Origin: Zoogloeaceae bacterium
GTDB lineage: Bacteria; Pseudomonadota; Gammaproteobacteria; Burkholderiales; Rhodocyclaceae
Reading direction: 5' to 3'
Assembly: GCA_024235595.1 (NCBI GenBank)
Contig: JACKMC010000002.1
Span: 62,001-126,000, forward strand
DNA length: 64,000 bases
The notes under the pieces: generated by a model
Told to the model about the DNA's origin: nothing
The model's database searches: none
Seen by the model: only the letters and a program-made list of their open reading frames with translations
Position numbers and translations under genes: made by a program
Part shown: positions 8,381 through 17,584 of the stretch, in pieces
Numbering within the stretch: position 1 is the first letter of the stretch
Layout: each line of letters starts with the position of its first letter

Positions 8381-9841
8381 TCAGCCGGTTACCGACTGCG
8401 AACCAGGTGGGTTTGCAACGCAAGCCCGCGGTTCGACCATCCTTGGCAGCGTCTCGCCGAGAAAGCGTTCGAGCCGCGGGTGCTCGGCGTAGGCGACATT
8501 GAAGCGCAGATGGGCAGAGGGCTGGCAGTTGGGGCGGAACACCGCGCCGGGCGCCAGCACGATGCCGTGCTCGACGCCGTGGTGCGCGAGGGCGCTCGAG
8601 TCGCCCAGGCCGGGAACCCGGGCCCACACGAATTGCCCGCCGGCGGGCGTCTGGTCGACCACCATTCCGACCCGCTCGAGAAGCTGCAGCGTGCGGTCGG
8701 TAGCCCGCGCGAGGCGTCCGTGGAGCCGCTCGACATATTTGCGGTAGTGGCCTTCGGTCAGCATCAGGTGGACCATCCGCTCGGCGAATTCGGGGCTCGA
8801 AAGTGCGGTCATGATCTTCACGTCGGTGAGGGCCTGGGCGAGGTCGTAGCGGCATGCCAGATAGCCCACCCTCAGGTTGCCCGAGATGGTCTTCGAGTAG
8901 CTGCCGATGTGGATGACCCGCTGAAGCTGGTCGAGCGTCGCCAGGCGGGTGGCCGGGCCTTGCACCATGTCGCCGTAGATGTCGTCGTCGGCGATCAGGA
9001 AATCATGCTTCTCGGCGAGCTGGAGCAATCGGAACGCCACCGCGGGCGAGATGCAGCTGCTGGTCGGATTGTGCAGCACCGATTGGGTGAAGTAGAGGCG
9101 CGGCTGGTGGTGTTCCAGCAACTGCTCGAGTGCGGCGGTATCGGGCCCGTCGGCATTGCGCGGCACGCCGAGCAGGCGCACGCCCTGCAGGCGCAGGTTG
9201 GAAAAGAGGTTCCAGTATCCCGGGTCGTCCACCAGCACACAGTCGCCGGCCTTGAGAAAGTAGCGCCCGACCAGGTCGAGCGCCTGGGTCGCGCCATAGG
9301 TGAGGACGATCTGGCCGGGCTGGGCGCGGATGCCGAGTTCGGCAAGCCGGATCCTGAGCTGGTCGCGCAGCGGCGCGTAGCCTTGCGGCGTGCCGTAACT
9401 GGTGCTGCGGGTGTCGCCGCGCCGCAGCAACTGACGCAGGTTGCGAAGCACCTCGTCCTCGTCGAGCCACTGCGGCGGCAGGTCGCCCGCGGCGGCGAGG
9501 ACCCGCTCGGGAGCGTGATTGGTAATCTCGCGCATCAGCCATGCGCCATCGACCGCGCGTTCGACCCGCTCGATCATCTCCGGCTCTTCGCCCCCGGCGC
9601 GGCGCGCCGAAACGTAGAAACCGGAACCGCGGCGCGAGTCGAGATAGCCGAGCGCGACCAGGCGGTCGTAGGCCTCTACCACGGTGAAACGGCTCACCTG
9701 CTGGGTTTCGGCAAGACGACGTATCGGCGGGAGCTTCATCCCCGGGCGCAGGATCCGGTCGTCGATCTGGCTGCGCACGCCGCTCACGATCTGCTCCACA
9801 AGGGCCACCGGGCGGCTCGGGTCAACATGAATCTGCAGCAT
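8381..9841 (-). CDS. MocR/PdxR-type GntR regulator with aminotransferase domain
   Basis: PLP-dependent transcriptional regulator of 486 residues. A GntR-type winged helix is at about residues 10-78 (LPPIRRLAETQQVSRFTVVE). It is fused to a fold-type I aminotransferase domain in which Lys317 (GSYSKTISG) should form the PLP Schiff base, Asp285-287 lies near the pyridine nitrogen, and Arg324 is close to the cofactor pocket. Such proteins usually regulate genes for vitamin B6, amino acid or amine metabolism and are often divergent from their target. Here the divergent gene encodes a small lipoprotein, which does not reveal the target. The class is certain; the regulon is unknown. Confidence 0.9.
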   Translation of the reverse strand: MLQIHVDPSRPVALVEQIVSGVRSQIDDRILRPGMKLPPIRRLAETQQVSRFTVVEAYDRLVALGYLDSRRGSGFYVSARRAGGEEPEMIERVERAVDGAWLMREITNHAPERVLAAAGDLPPQWLDEDEVLRNLRQLLRRGDTRSTSYGTPQGYAPLRDQLRIRLAELGIRAQPGQIVLTYGATQALDLVGRYFLKAGDCVLVDDPGYWNLFSNLRLQGVRLLGVPRNADGPDTAALEQLLEHHQPRLYFTQSVLHNPTSSCISPAVAFRLLQLAEKHDFLIADDDIYGDMVQGPATRLATLDQLQRVIHIGSYSKTISGNLRVGYLACRYDLAQALTDVKIMTALSSPEFAERMVHLMLTEGHYRKYVERLHGRLARATDRTLQLLERVGMVVDQTPAGGQFVWARVPGLGDSSALAHHGVEHGIVLAPGAVFRPNCQPSAHLRFNVAYAEHPRLERFLGETLPRMVEPRACVANPPGSQSVTG

Positions 9842-9984
9842 TGCCTGCTCCTGGCCCGGCGCAGAATTGTCACGGGCGATGTGCCGTGACTGTTCCGAGC
9901 GATTCGGGGCTATGTGTTGATGTTTGCTTCTTCAAGTGTTCGGTAGTGTCAGCTTCATCGGATTTTTTTGTCAAGGGGCACGAC

Positions 9985-10458
9985 ATGACGGGACTTGATC
10001 TGCGCAGACGACTCATGGTCGTGGTGGCGACGACGGTGCTGTTTTCCGGGCTCGCCGGCTGTCGCATCTCGAGCGGGCCGGAACCGCTTGTATGGACATC
10101 GCGCCAGATCGCATTCGTGGTGGATCGCAAGCGAGGGGCTTTGCGGATGTTGTCGGTGCGCGCCGGCCTTGCGACCCTCGCGACGGTACCGCTCGAGGCG
10201 GTTGAGCGCACACCGGCGATGCTGCTCGACGAAGCGCGCGCCTTGCTGTGGGTGCGCTGCGATGACACCTTGCTGCGCTTCGAACTGCCCACGCTGCAGC
10301 GGACCGGTCGCTGGATCTTGCCCGAAGCGGCACGCGAAGCGCGGATCACGGCCTCGGGCTCCGGTGCAATCACGCTCCATGCAGGGGGAAATGCCTTCGT
10401 GCTCGGCGAGCGCGTCGTGGCCAGGGTGGTCGTGCCGGCAATGGTGCCTGCAAGCTGA
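9985..10458 (+). CDS. Putative lipoprotein, function unknown
   Basis: A 157-residue predicted lipoprotein. An N-terminal RRR-hydrophobic signal is followed by the lipobox LAGC, with Cys26 as the lipid-anchored residue. The start at 9985 is supported by AAGGGG at 9973-9978. The mature part is mostly short beta-strand-like segments (for example LVWTSRQIAFVVDRKRGALR and LLRFELPTLQRTGRWIL), reminiscent of one or two beta-propeller blades. I do not recognise a family. It lies between the divergent MocR-type gene and a large hybrid kinase that starts 156 bases downstream on the same strand, so a link to either is possible but unsupported. Confidence 0.6.
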   Translation: MTGLDLRRRLMVVVATTVLFSGLAGCRISSGPEPLVWTSRQIAFVVDRKRGALRMLSVRAGLATLATVPLEAVERTPAMLLDEARALLWVRCDDTLLRFELPTLQRTGRWILPEAAREARITASGSGAITLHAGGNAFVLGERVVARVVVPAMVPAS

Positions 10459-10614
10459 GCGGCTGGTCGGGCTCGGGCCGCGCCGCGATGAAGCGGTGGC
10501 GGACGCCGCCGCGGCCCAGGCATAAAGTTCCGCCCGTGGCGGCCGATCTTCCTGAAGTGCGCTGTAAGCCGCTCGATCGAGCGCGAGGGTGGCGGCATTC
10601 AGGGAGAGGGTGGT

Positions 10615-13600
10615 TTGCATCGGATCTCGGCTTGGGGAACGAAAATCGCGCTGCTTGCGCTGGCCTACGTGCTTGCCGGCTGGCTGGGGCTGGCACTGGC
10701 GATTCCTCCTGGCTATGCGACTGGGATCTTTCCGCCGGCCGGCATCGCGCTGGTGTGCGTGCTGGCGTTCGGCGATCGTGCCGCCGCCGGCGTGTGGCTG
10801 GGATCCTTCATCCTCAATGCCTTCGTGGTTGGACAGGCCAGTACGCCAGAGACATTGCTCGTGGCTGCCGCACTCGGTGCCGGCGCGGCATGCCAGGCGC
10901 TTTTCGGGGCTCTTCTGGTGCGCCGAAGCCCGGGCTATCCGTCGAGCCTGAGCCATGTCGGGGATGCCTTGCGCTTCGTGCTCCGTGGCGGTGCGCTCGC
11001 CTGCCTCGTCGGCGCGACCTTCGGGGTGAGCTCGCTTTGGCTGGCGGGCCGGATTCCACTCGCCGCTTATGGAATCAACTGGTTCACCTGGTGGCTGGGG
11101 GATACGCTCGGCGTCTTTGTCGCAGGACCACTCACGTGGGCACTGGTCGGCGCGCCGGAGGGTGTCTGGAGAGCCCGCCGGGCAAGCCTCGTGCCGGCCC
11201 TGCTGGTGACCCTCGCGGTGGTTGTGGGCGTCTTTTTCCTTGCGGCTGCGAGAGAACGGCAGAGTATCGTCCGTGATTTCGAGGAGCGTGCGCACCAGGG
11301 CGCGGACGAGCTCGGTGCGGCCATCGGGCGCAATCTCGATGCCTTGCTGGCGACCGAGCGATTGGTCGCCGCGGTGAGTGTGGACCAACTCGACCACGAT
11401 CTGTTCCAGCGCTTTGCCGCACCCTTGCGAGAGCGCATTCCGACGCTCAAGGCGCTGAGCTGGAATCCCTGGGTGCCGTTCTCCGACAGGGAGGCGTTCA
11501 TGCGGCGCGTGGCGCAGCGTGGCGGACCTGCAGAGATCGTCGAGCGCGGGCCCGATGGCGCGTTGGTTCCGGCCGGCTTGCGATCCGACTACATGCCGGT
11601 CGCCTTCATCGAGCCGGGCGAAGAAAACCGCACGGCGATCGGCTTCGACGTGCTCTCCAGTGCCGACCGTGCAACTGCGGTGAGCGCCGCGCGAGTCAGC
11701 GGCCGGGTCGCGTCGACCGGCCGAATCCTACTGGTGCAGGTGCTGCAGGCGAACAGCAAGGACGAGCAGTTCGGCAGCCTGGTCATGTATCCGCACTATC
11801 GCGGCGGTGTCACGCCGGGTTCGCCGGCCGCACGCAAGCGGGACTTCCTGGGTGTCGCGGTGGCGGTGTTCCGCTGGGCCGAGATCGAGGACGCCGTGTC
11901 TGCGGTGCTCGGCCGCACGGGAGGGTATCGCGCGTGCCTGGTGGATACCGAAGCCGCGGTGGACGAGCGGCGGCTGTTCGGGCCACCCGGCTGCGAGACG
12001 GGGCCGGGAACCGAGGTGGGCGGGTTTCACCATGTGGAAAAGCTCGAGCAACTGGGGCGATCGCTTGAGTTTCGGGTCAGCGCGACTTCGCAATTCATGC
12101 GTGAGCACCGGGGCTTGCAGTCGTGGTCGATACTGGTCGGTGGGGTGTCGTTCACCGGCCTGCTCGGCGTCTTGCTGCTGGTGATGACCGGAAGCCGGGC
12201 CGAGATGGAGGCGCTGGTAGCGCAGCGCAGCCGCGAACTCAGCGCCAGCACCGCCGGTCACGCCGAGGCACGGGAACAACTCGAGCTGTCACTGGAGGGC
12301 TCGCAGCTTGCGATGTGGGACTGGCGCATCGCCGAGGATCGGCTCCAGTTGTCGGCAGGGTGGCGGGCATTCGCGGGATCCGACGCACCGCTTGAGTACG
12401 CATCGCTGAGCGAGTTGCCGGCAATCGATTTCCGGCGCGAAGATCGCCTGGCGCTTCGAGCCCGCCTGATTCCGGTGCTGAAGGGACACGAGCCATACCT
12501 GCGCACCACCGTGGCGATGCAAAGCACAGAAGGCCGCCGCGTCTGGGTTCATTGCCACGGCAAGGTCGTGGCGCGCGATGCGGATGGCCAGGCGTTGCGC
12601 ATGGTGGGTACCTGTGCCAACGTCACCGAGCAGGTCGAACGCGAAGCCCTGCTGCGCGAACGTGAGGCACAACTGAGGTTGTTGACCGAAAACGTACCGG
12701 CCCTGATCGTGCGTTTCGACAAGGCCAGGAGAATCCAGTTCGCGAACCGCCAGTTCGATCGCTTCTTCGGTTGCGTGCCCCCGGCGTCGCTGGTCGGGGC
12801 ACTGCTCGAGAGTGTCCTGGGTCCGGCTGCGGTGGCTAAGCTGGCAGCGCATTTCGATGAGGTGTTCGGCGGAAGGCCGACCGCCGCCGAGATTGCCGTC
12901 CCCGCGGCTGGCGAAAGCTCGGCCGAGCGGGTCCTGGATTTCAACCTGGTGCCCGATCGCGATGGTGAGCGGATCGTCGGTTGCATCGCCCTGATTTCCG
13001 ACGTCACCGAGCGCAAACAGCTGGAATCGACGCTGCGCGAGCGCGAGGCGCAGATCCGCCTCGCCGTGGAGGCGGGGGGCGTCTTCCCGTGGGAATGGAG
13101 CGCGTCGACGGGCACCTTGCGATGGGCCCGATCGCCGGCCGCATTGGTCGGGACCGACCACGTCGAGGACATGCGACCCTTCATTCATCCCGACGACCTC
13201 GAGCGCTACGATGCCGCGGGCGAAGCGACGGTGCTGCGCGGCGAGCCCTATGCGCTCGATCTGCGCATCATCGACATGCGCGGCCAGTTGCGCTGGCTGG
13301 CTGCGCGCGGCGAGGCCGTCATGGGGCGCGACGGCAGGGCCGTGAAGGCCTTCGGGGTGTTGATCGACATCTCCTTGCGCAAGCAGATCGAGGATGCGCT
13401 GCAGACGGCGCGACAGTCGGCCGAAGCGGCCTCCAGGGCAAAGAGCGATTTTCTCGCCAATCTCAGCCATGAGATTCGCACGCCGCTCAATGCGGTGCTC
13501 GGCATGACCGAACTGGTGCTCGACTCGGACATCGAGGCGGAGCAGCGGAGCATGCTCGAATCGTCGCTCTATGCCGGGCGCGCCTTGTTGCAGATGATCA

Positions 13601-15324
13601 ACGAGTTGCTCGACTTCGCAAAATCCGATGCGGGCCACCTGAAACTGCAGGTGGAGGATTTCAGCCTGCGTGGCCTGATGAGGAATGCGCTCAGGCCCTT
13701 TGCATTGCGTGCCGCCGACAAGGGCCTCGCGACGAGGCTGACGATCGACGCCGCCGTGCCCGACTGGCTGGTTGGTGATCCCGGCCGCTTGCGGCAGGTC
13801 CTCTTCAACCTGCTAGGCAACGCGGTCAAGTTCACCGCCCACGGCAGCATCGAGGTATCGGTGTGTGCCGAGGCATGCTGCGAGGACGCCCTGACCCTGC
13901 TGTGCAAGGTGCGCGACACCGGCATCGGGGTGCCGGCAGAGATGCGCGACCGCATCTTCGAGGCCTTCACCCAGGTCGACGCCAGCACCACCCGCGAGTA
14001 TGGAGGCACAGGCCTCGGGCTCAGCATCGTGCGTCAACTGGTGAGCGCCATGGAAGGACGCATCTGGTTCGAGGAGCCCGACCGGGGCGGAAGCTGCTTC
14101 TGCTTCCGGGTGCGGCTGCGTCGTGGGCATGGCGTGGCGTCTGCAGTGACACACAGGCGGGGGGCCTCGGTGGTGATCGCCGCGGGCGATCCAGCGCTGC
14201 GCGGCGTGCTCGCGGGCTGGCTCGAGGTTTGGGGCCTGAAGGCCAGGGAAGCCGGTTCCGCCGAAGGCCTTGCGGTCGCGCTGGCCGATGGTGAGGCGGC
14301 GCTGCTGGTCGCATCGTCCTCGATCATCGCCGCGGCGCCGAAGCAGATCAGCGCCTGTTTCGGAGTGGCTCGTCAGGCCCCTGCGGTCGTACCGCTGGAG
14401 CGCGACAACGACCTCGGTGCGCTGCCCGCATCCTTGCTCTGCGAACCGCTCGGTGAGGCATTCGACGAGGCAACGCTGATGGCCCGGCTGGTCGAGTGTC
14501 TCGAGCCGGAGCCGGGCAGCGACATGCCGATGGCGATTCCCGAGCAGCGACCTGCGACCATCATGGTGGTCGAAGACAACGCCGCCAACCGCCAGCTCGC
14601 GAGCAGCATGCTGGCGCGCCTCGGTCATACCGTGGTCACCGCCGAAGACGGGCAGGAGGCGCTCGACAAGCTCGCAGAACTCAAGTGCGAGCTCGTTTTC
14701 ATGGACATGCAGATGCCGGTACTCGACGGACTCGAGGCCACCCGCAGGCTGCGCACGCGTGAGGCGGCGGCAGGCCAGGCGCCGCTCACGGTGGTCGCGC
14801 TCACCGCGACTTCGCTCGAAGCGGACCGCCAGAGCTGCATCGAGGCGGGCATGAACGACTTCCTGGTCAAGCCGTTCCGCATGGCGGAAATGGCGGGCAT
14901 CGTCGCGCGCTGGCTGCACACGGACGTGTCACGGCAGCCGGCCCCCAGCGAAGCGCCGGAGCGTGGGGGGCAGCTCGCCGTGACTGCGGCACCGGGCCTC
15001 GACATGAGCTGGGTAGGGCCCTTGCGCGAAGCGCTCGAAGACGATTTCGACGGCATCGCCCGTCAGGTCCTGAATGACCTTCCAGGGGGGCTGTTGCAGC
15101 TCAGAGCCGCCTACGAAAACGATGGCTCGGAGGCGCTCAGAATGGCAGCGCACGCCTTCAAGGGGCTGGTGCAGAGCATCGGCGCGGCGCGCCTTGGGGA
15201 GTTGGCGGTCGCCGTCGAACAGGCCGGTCGACAACAGCGGCGGGACGGGGTCGGGAAACTGCTGGGCGAGATCGAAGGCGAAGCCGAGGTGGTGGCAAGG
15301 GAGCTGGAAGTGCTGCTCGGCTGA
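10615..15324 (+). CDS. MASE1-CHASE-PAS hybrid sensor histidine kinase with receiver and HPt
   Basis: Very large membrane phosphorelay kinase, 1569 residues. In order: MASE1-like multi-pass region (about 5-220), periplasmic CHASE domain (about 245-455), a further membrane helix (about 505-525), three PAS modules (about 560-925), and HisKA with His952 in the SHEIRTPLN motif. Then come an HATPase domain with GTGLGLSIV, a degenerate receiver lacking a clear phospho-Asp (about 1180-1290), a good receiver with Asp1364 (FMDMQMPVLDG), and an HPt domain with His1513 (AHAFKG). The relay His-Asp-His is therefore complete within one chain and needs an external response regulator. The start is a TTG with AGGGAG eight bases upstream; no better in-frame ATG precedes it. 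No output regulator is adjacent, so it is an orphan, and the ligand is unknown. Confidence 0.9.
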   Translation: MHRISAWGTKIALLALAYVLAGWLGLALAIPPGYATGIFPPAGIALVCVLAFGDRAAAGVWLGSFILNAFVVGQASTPETLLVAAALGAGAACQALFGALLVRRSPGYPSSLSHVGDALRFVLRGGALACLVGATFGVSSLWLAGRIPLAAYGINWFTWWLGDTLGVFVAGPLTWALVGAPEGVWRARRASLVPALLVTLAVVVGVFFLAAARERQSIVRDFEERAHQGADELGAAIGRNLDALLATERLVAAVSVDQLDHDLFQRFAAPLRERIPTLKALSWNPWVPFSDREAFMRRVAQRGGPAEIVERGPDGALVPAGLRSDYMPVAFIEPGEENRTAIGFDVLSSADRATAVSAARVSGRVASTGRILLVQVLQANSKDEQFGSLVMYPHYRGGVTPGSPAARKRDFLGVAVAVFRWAEIEDAVSAVLGRTGGYRACLVDTEAAVDERRLFGPPGCETGPGTEVGGFHHVEKLEQLGRSLEFRVSATSQFMREHRGLQSWSILVGGVSFTGLLGVLLLVMTGSRAEMEALVAQRSRELSASTAGHAEAREQLELSLEGSQLAMWDWRIAEDRLQLSAGWRAFAGSDAPLEYASLSELPAIDFRREDRLALRARLIPVLKGHEPYLRTTVAMQSTEGRRVWVHCHGKVVARDADGQALRMVGTCANVTEQVEREALLREREAQLRLLTENVPALIVRFDKARRIQFANRQFDRFFGCVPPASLVGALLESVLGPAAVAKLAAHFDEVFGGRPTAAEIAVPAAGESSAERVLDFNLVPDRDGERIVGCIALISDVTERKQLESTLREREAQIRLAVEAGGVFPWEWSASTGTLRWARSPAALVGTDHVEDMRPFIHPDDLERYDAAGEATVLRGEPYALDLRIIDMRGQLRWLAARGEAVMGRDGRAVKAFGVLIDISLRKQIEDALQTARQSAEAASRAKSDFLANLSHEIRTPLNAVLGMTELVLDSDIEAEQRSMLESSLYAGRALLQMINELLDFAKSDAGHLKLQVEDFSLRGLMRNALRPFALRAADKGLATRLTIDAAVPDWLVGDPGRLRQVLFNLLGNAVKFTAHGSIEVSVCAEACCEDALTLLCKVRDTGIGVPAEMRDRIFEAFTQVDASTTREYGGTGLGLSIVRQLVSAMEGRIWFEEPDRGGSCFCFRVRLRRGHGVASAVTHRRGASVVIAAGDPALRGVLAGWLEVWGLKAREAGSAEGLAVALADGEAALLVASSSIIAAAPKQISACFGVARQAPAVVPLERDNDLGALPASLLCEPLGEAFDEATLMARLVECLEPEPGSDMPMAIPEQRPATIMVVEDNAANRQLASSMLARLGHTVVTAEDGQEALDKLAELKCELVFMDMQMPVLDGLEATRRLRTREAAAGQAPLTVVALTATSLEADRQSCIEAGMNDFLVKPFRMAEMAGIVARWLHTDVSRQPAPSEAPERGGQLAVTAAPGLDMSWVGPLREALEDDFDGIARQVLNDLPGGLLQLRAAYENDGSEALRMAAHAFKGLVQSIGAARLGELAVAVEQAGRQQRRDGVGKLLGEIEGEAEVVARELEVLLG

Positions 15325-15355
15325 CCCCCGGCGGACGCCGGTGCGTGGTCGGGGG
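15325..15355. terminator. Hairpin between convergent genes
   Basis: CCCCCG (15325-15330) pairs with CGGGGG (15350-15355), with further GC pairing inside. It sits between the hybrid kinase and the phasin gene, which end towards each other. No T-run is present on either side. Confidence 0.35.
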
Positions 15356-15368
15356 CCTGCCGTTTCGT

Positions 15369-15905
15369 TCAGGCGACCTTGCGGGCCCGCTGCGGAACCG
15401 CCTTGGTGGCGGCCGAGATGTTTGCCTCCGCCAGTTCGACGGCCTTGCGGGTGCTCTTGCTGAAGCTGTCGTAGGCCGAATTTGCGGTATCGATGGCCGA
15501 TTTCACCGCGGCGACCGCGAATTCGGAGCCTGCGGGGGCAGCCTTGGCGGTCTGCTCCAGGGTGCTGGCGAGCAGCCTGTTCATCTCTCCGGCGTTGTGT
15601 TCCACCACCGCGCTGGCCTGTTCGGCGCTCTGCACAACAATTTCCCAGACGCTGCGCAGATAGGCGAGAGTGCCGGCAATTGCGGGCTCGAGCAGGGAGG
15701 ACTGCAGCGCCAGCAATTCCTGGGGATCCTTGGTGCCCAGCATGTTCTTGCCCTCGTTGACCGAGGCTTCGATTGCGAGGCAACCAGTCTCGATGTTCAG
15801 CCTGGAGAGCCGCTCCAGGCTTTCGGAGCCGAGACGGCCCAGGGTTAATGCGGTTTCGAAGCTGGCCTTCTGGCCAGAATGCAGACTCTTGACGATGGCG
15901 GACAT
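15369..15905 (-). CDS. phaP: Phasin family protein
   Basis: Granule-associated protein of 178 residues that coats polyhydroxybutyrate inclusions and limits their size. The product is almost entirely helical and amphipathic, rich in Ala, Ser and Glu, with the phasin_2-type core ASFETALTLGRLGSESLERL near the N-terminus and LNIETGCLAIEASVNEGKNM after it. There is no signal peptide. AAAAAGGAG precedes the start at 15905. Two TGC-type palindromes in the upstream region fit control by the PHB-responsive repressor PhaR. Its presence implies that the organism stores PHB; no synthase genes are in this window. Confidence 0.88.
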   Translation of the reverse strand: MSAIVKSLHSGQKASFETALTLGRLGSESLERLSRLNIETGCLAIEASVNEGKNMLGTKDPQELLALQSSLLEPAIAGTLAYLRSVWEIVVQSAEQASAVVEHNAGEMNRLLASTLEQTAKAAPAGSEFAVAAVKSAIDTANSAYDSFSKSTRKAVELAEANISAATKAVPQRARKVA

Positions 15906-15935
15906 GTGGGGCTCCTTTTTCTCAAACCGATATTG

Positions 15936-15948
15936 GCAGCAATGCTGC
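15936..15948. promoter_or_regulatory. TGC-type palindrome near phasin start (PhaR-like operator)
   Basis: GCAGCA-A-TGCTGC is a perfect inverted repeat 31 bases upstream of the phasin ATG. PhaR repressors are known to bind TGC-rich sequences before phaP genes. The position would block the promoter or early transcript. Confidence 0.5.
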
Positions 15949-15998
15949 GATGCACAATTTCAGTTTATCGTCCAGCTCGGGGAAGTCAAGCCGGAAAT

Positions 15999-16011
15999 GT
16001 TGCATTGCAAC
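15999..16011. promoter_or_regulatory. Second TGC-type palindrome upstream of phasin
   Basis: GTTGCA-T-TGCAAC is a perfect inverted repeat about 95 bases before the phasin start. Together with the site at 15936 it forms a two-operator layout like that described for PhaR-regulated phaP promoters. Confidence 0.45.
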
Positions 16012-16100
16012 AACAATGCTTGCGGCTGCCGGCACGAGCCCTTGAAGGTCGCGGCAAAGCGGGGGATCCGGCTGTCGGCGGGGCTTGAAATACCGCTGTT

Positions 16101-16949
16101 TCAGCGCTTGCTCCGTGCCGCGAGGCGGGTCGCCAGCGTCGAAAGCGGCCGATAGGCGTCGGCGGCGAGGCTGTCCCAGCGTGCCACCGCCTGGGCCTGG
16201 CGGGCGACCAGTTCGGTGTCGCCGCGCGCCGCGGGTCCGGTGAGGGCTGCAGCGGGCCCCAGGCGCAGGCTGTTGTCGATCGCGTTGCGCACCAGCGGCT
16301 CGAGCAGGGCCATCGCCGTGGCGTCGTCGAGACCGCTTTCGCGATAGGCCCTTAGCGCGACGTCGAGGAGCACCGTGGTGAAATTCGAGGCGAACACCGA
16401 GCCGGCGTGATAGAGCAGCTTGTGCTCGGCGGCGAGTTCGAAGCAGCGGGCGCCGATTCCGGTGAACACGCCGCCAAGCAGCGCGCGGGCCTCGGAATCG
16501 CCCTCGAGCCCGCACAGGCAGCCTGAGAATTGCGCCACTGCGCGCTCGGGATCGGCAAAGCTGAGAGCGGGATGGGCGCTCGCCACACGCCAGCCAAGAG
16601 CTCCGAGGGCGGCGAGCTCCTGCGAGGCCAGGGCGCCGCTGCAATGCACTGCGATCGCCTTCTCGGGGAGGCCTGGCTGCGCGGCGATGATGCGCGCGGT
16701 GGCGGCGATCTCACGGTCCGGCACCGACAGCAGATAGACGTCTGCGGGCGCCAGCCCGGTCAGCGAATGCGTGGCCCGGCCCGCGCCGATGAAGGCCACC
16801 GCAGCCCTGGCGCTGGCCGCACTGCGGGCTGCCACGTCGCCGAGCGTGAACACTCCCGCATCCTGCCAGAGGCGCCCCAGCGTGCGACCCACCCTGCCGG
16901 CGCCGATGATGTTGAGGGTAGGCGTCGAGCGCCTTGGAGCAGTGTTCAT
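16101..16949 (-). CDS. Rossmann-fold and DUF2520 domain protein
   Basis: A 282-residue protein with an N-terminal NAD(P)-binding fold (LNIIGAGRVGRTLGRLW, Gly motif at about residues 15-21), followed by the helical DUF2520 domain (about 150-275, containing HKLLYHAGSVFASNF). The layout resembles pyrroline-5-carboxylate reductase and 6-phosphogluconate dehydrogenase-like enzymes, so an NAD(P)-linked dehydrogenase or reductase activity is likely, with unknown substrate. It starts 26 bases after the stop of the MarR-type gene at 16976 and is probably co-transcribed with it. Confidence 0.82.
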   Translation of the reverse strand: MNTAPRRSTPTLNIIGAGRVGRTLGRLWQDAGVFTLGDVAARSAASARAAVAFIGAGRATHSLTGLAPADVYLLSVPDREIAATARIIAAQPGLPEKAIAVHCSGALASQELAALGALGWRVASAHPALSFADPERAVAQFSGCLCGLEGDSEARALLGGVFTGIGARCFELAAEHKLLYHAGSVFASNFTTVLLDVALRAYRESGLDDATAMALLEPLVRNAIDNSLRLGPAAALTGPAARGDTELVARQAQAVARWDSLAADAYRPLSTLATRLAARSKR

Positions 16950-16975
16950 GTCGCAATCCGTTGCGTTGGGGTGGC

Positions 16976-17425
16976 TCAGGCGTTCGAGTCGGGCGCGCTG
17001 GCGTCGTTGAAGCTGGTGATGTGGCTGACCCGGAAGGTGTCCTGCAGGGACTGCAGTTCCGTTTCGTGCAGGCAGGCGAGCCGCGCAAGATGTTGTTCGC
17101 CGGCGGGCAGTAGCCGGACTTCGACCTGACGGCGATCGCTGCGGCCGCGCTGGCGGCGGACCAGGCCACGTTCTTCGCAGCGCGAAACCAGTGCCACCAC
17201 GCCGTGGTGCTGCAATTGCAGACGTTCGGCCAGTTCGCCCACGCTCGCCCAGTCGCGGCCAGGAAAGCCGCGGATGTGCAGCAGCAGCAGGTACTGCAGC
17301 GGCGTCAGGCCCTCGTTTCGCACAGCCGCTTCGCTGAAATGCAGGAAGCGGCGCAACTGGTAGCGAAACTCGGAAAGCGCCTCGTACTGGTGTTTGCCGA
17401 GGGACGGCGGATCGATCTCGCTCAT
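16976..17425 (-). CDS. MarR family transcriptional regulator
   Basis: A 149-residue winged-helix regulator. The recognition region VGELAERLQLQHHGVVALVSRCEERGLVRR (about residues 60-92 in total) and the wing RGRSDRRQVEVRLLPAG are typical of MarR proteins. It heads a probable operon with the DUF2520 gene and is divergent from the HPP/CBS membrane protein at 17585. A 19-bp perfect palindrome between the two starts is the likely binding site. The ligand is unknown; MarR proteins often sense phenolic compounds or oxidants. Confidence 0.88.
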   Translation of the reverse strand: MSEIDPPSLGKHQYEALSEFRYQLRRFLHFSEAAVRNEGLTPLQYLLLLHIRGFPGRDWASVGELAERLQLQHHGVVALVSRCEERGLVRRQRGRSDRRQVEVRLLPAGEQHLARLACLHETELQSLQDTFRVSHITSFNDASAPDSNA

Positions 17426-17508
17426 CGACGGGCCCGGAGGTTGGATGCTGCGCTTTTATAACACACGAGGCGTCGCTCTTTACCTGGTGTGTCGCTGTGC
17501 ACCATTTT

Positions 17509-17527
17509 TATATCACGACATGATATA
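17509..17527. promoter_or_regulatory. MarR-type operator palindrome
   Basis: TATATCA-CGACA-TGATATA is a perfect inverted repeat, strikingly AT-rich for this genome. It lies in the 159-base gap between the divergent marR-type and HPP-family genes. Length and symmetry match MarR-family operators. Confidence 0.65.
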
Positions 17528-17584
17528 TGCGCGCCCCTTTGACTTTCCATCCGCGCGCCCCCCGCCTCGGGCGCCTTTTTTGCA

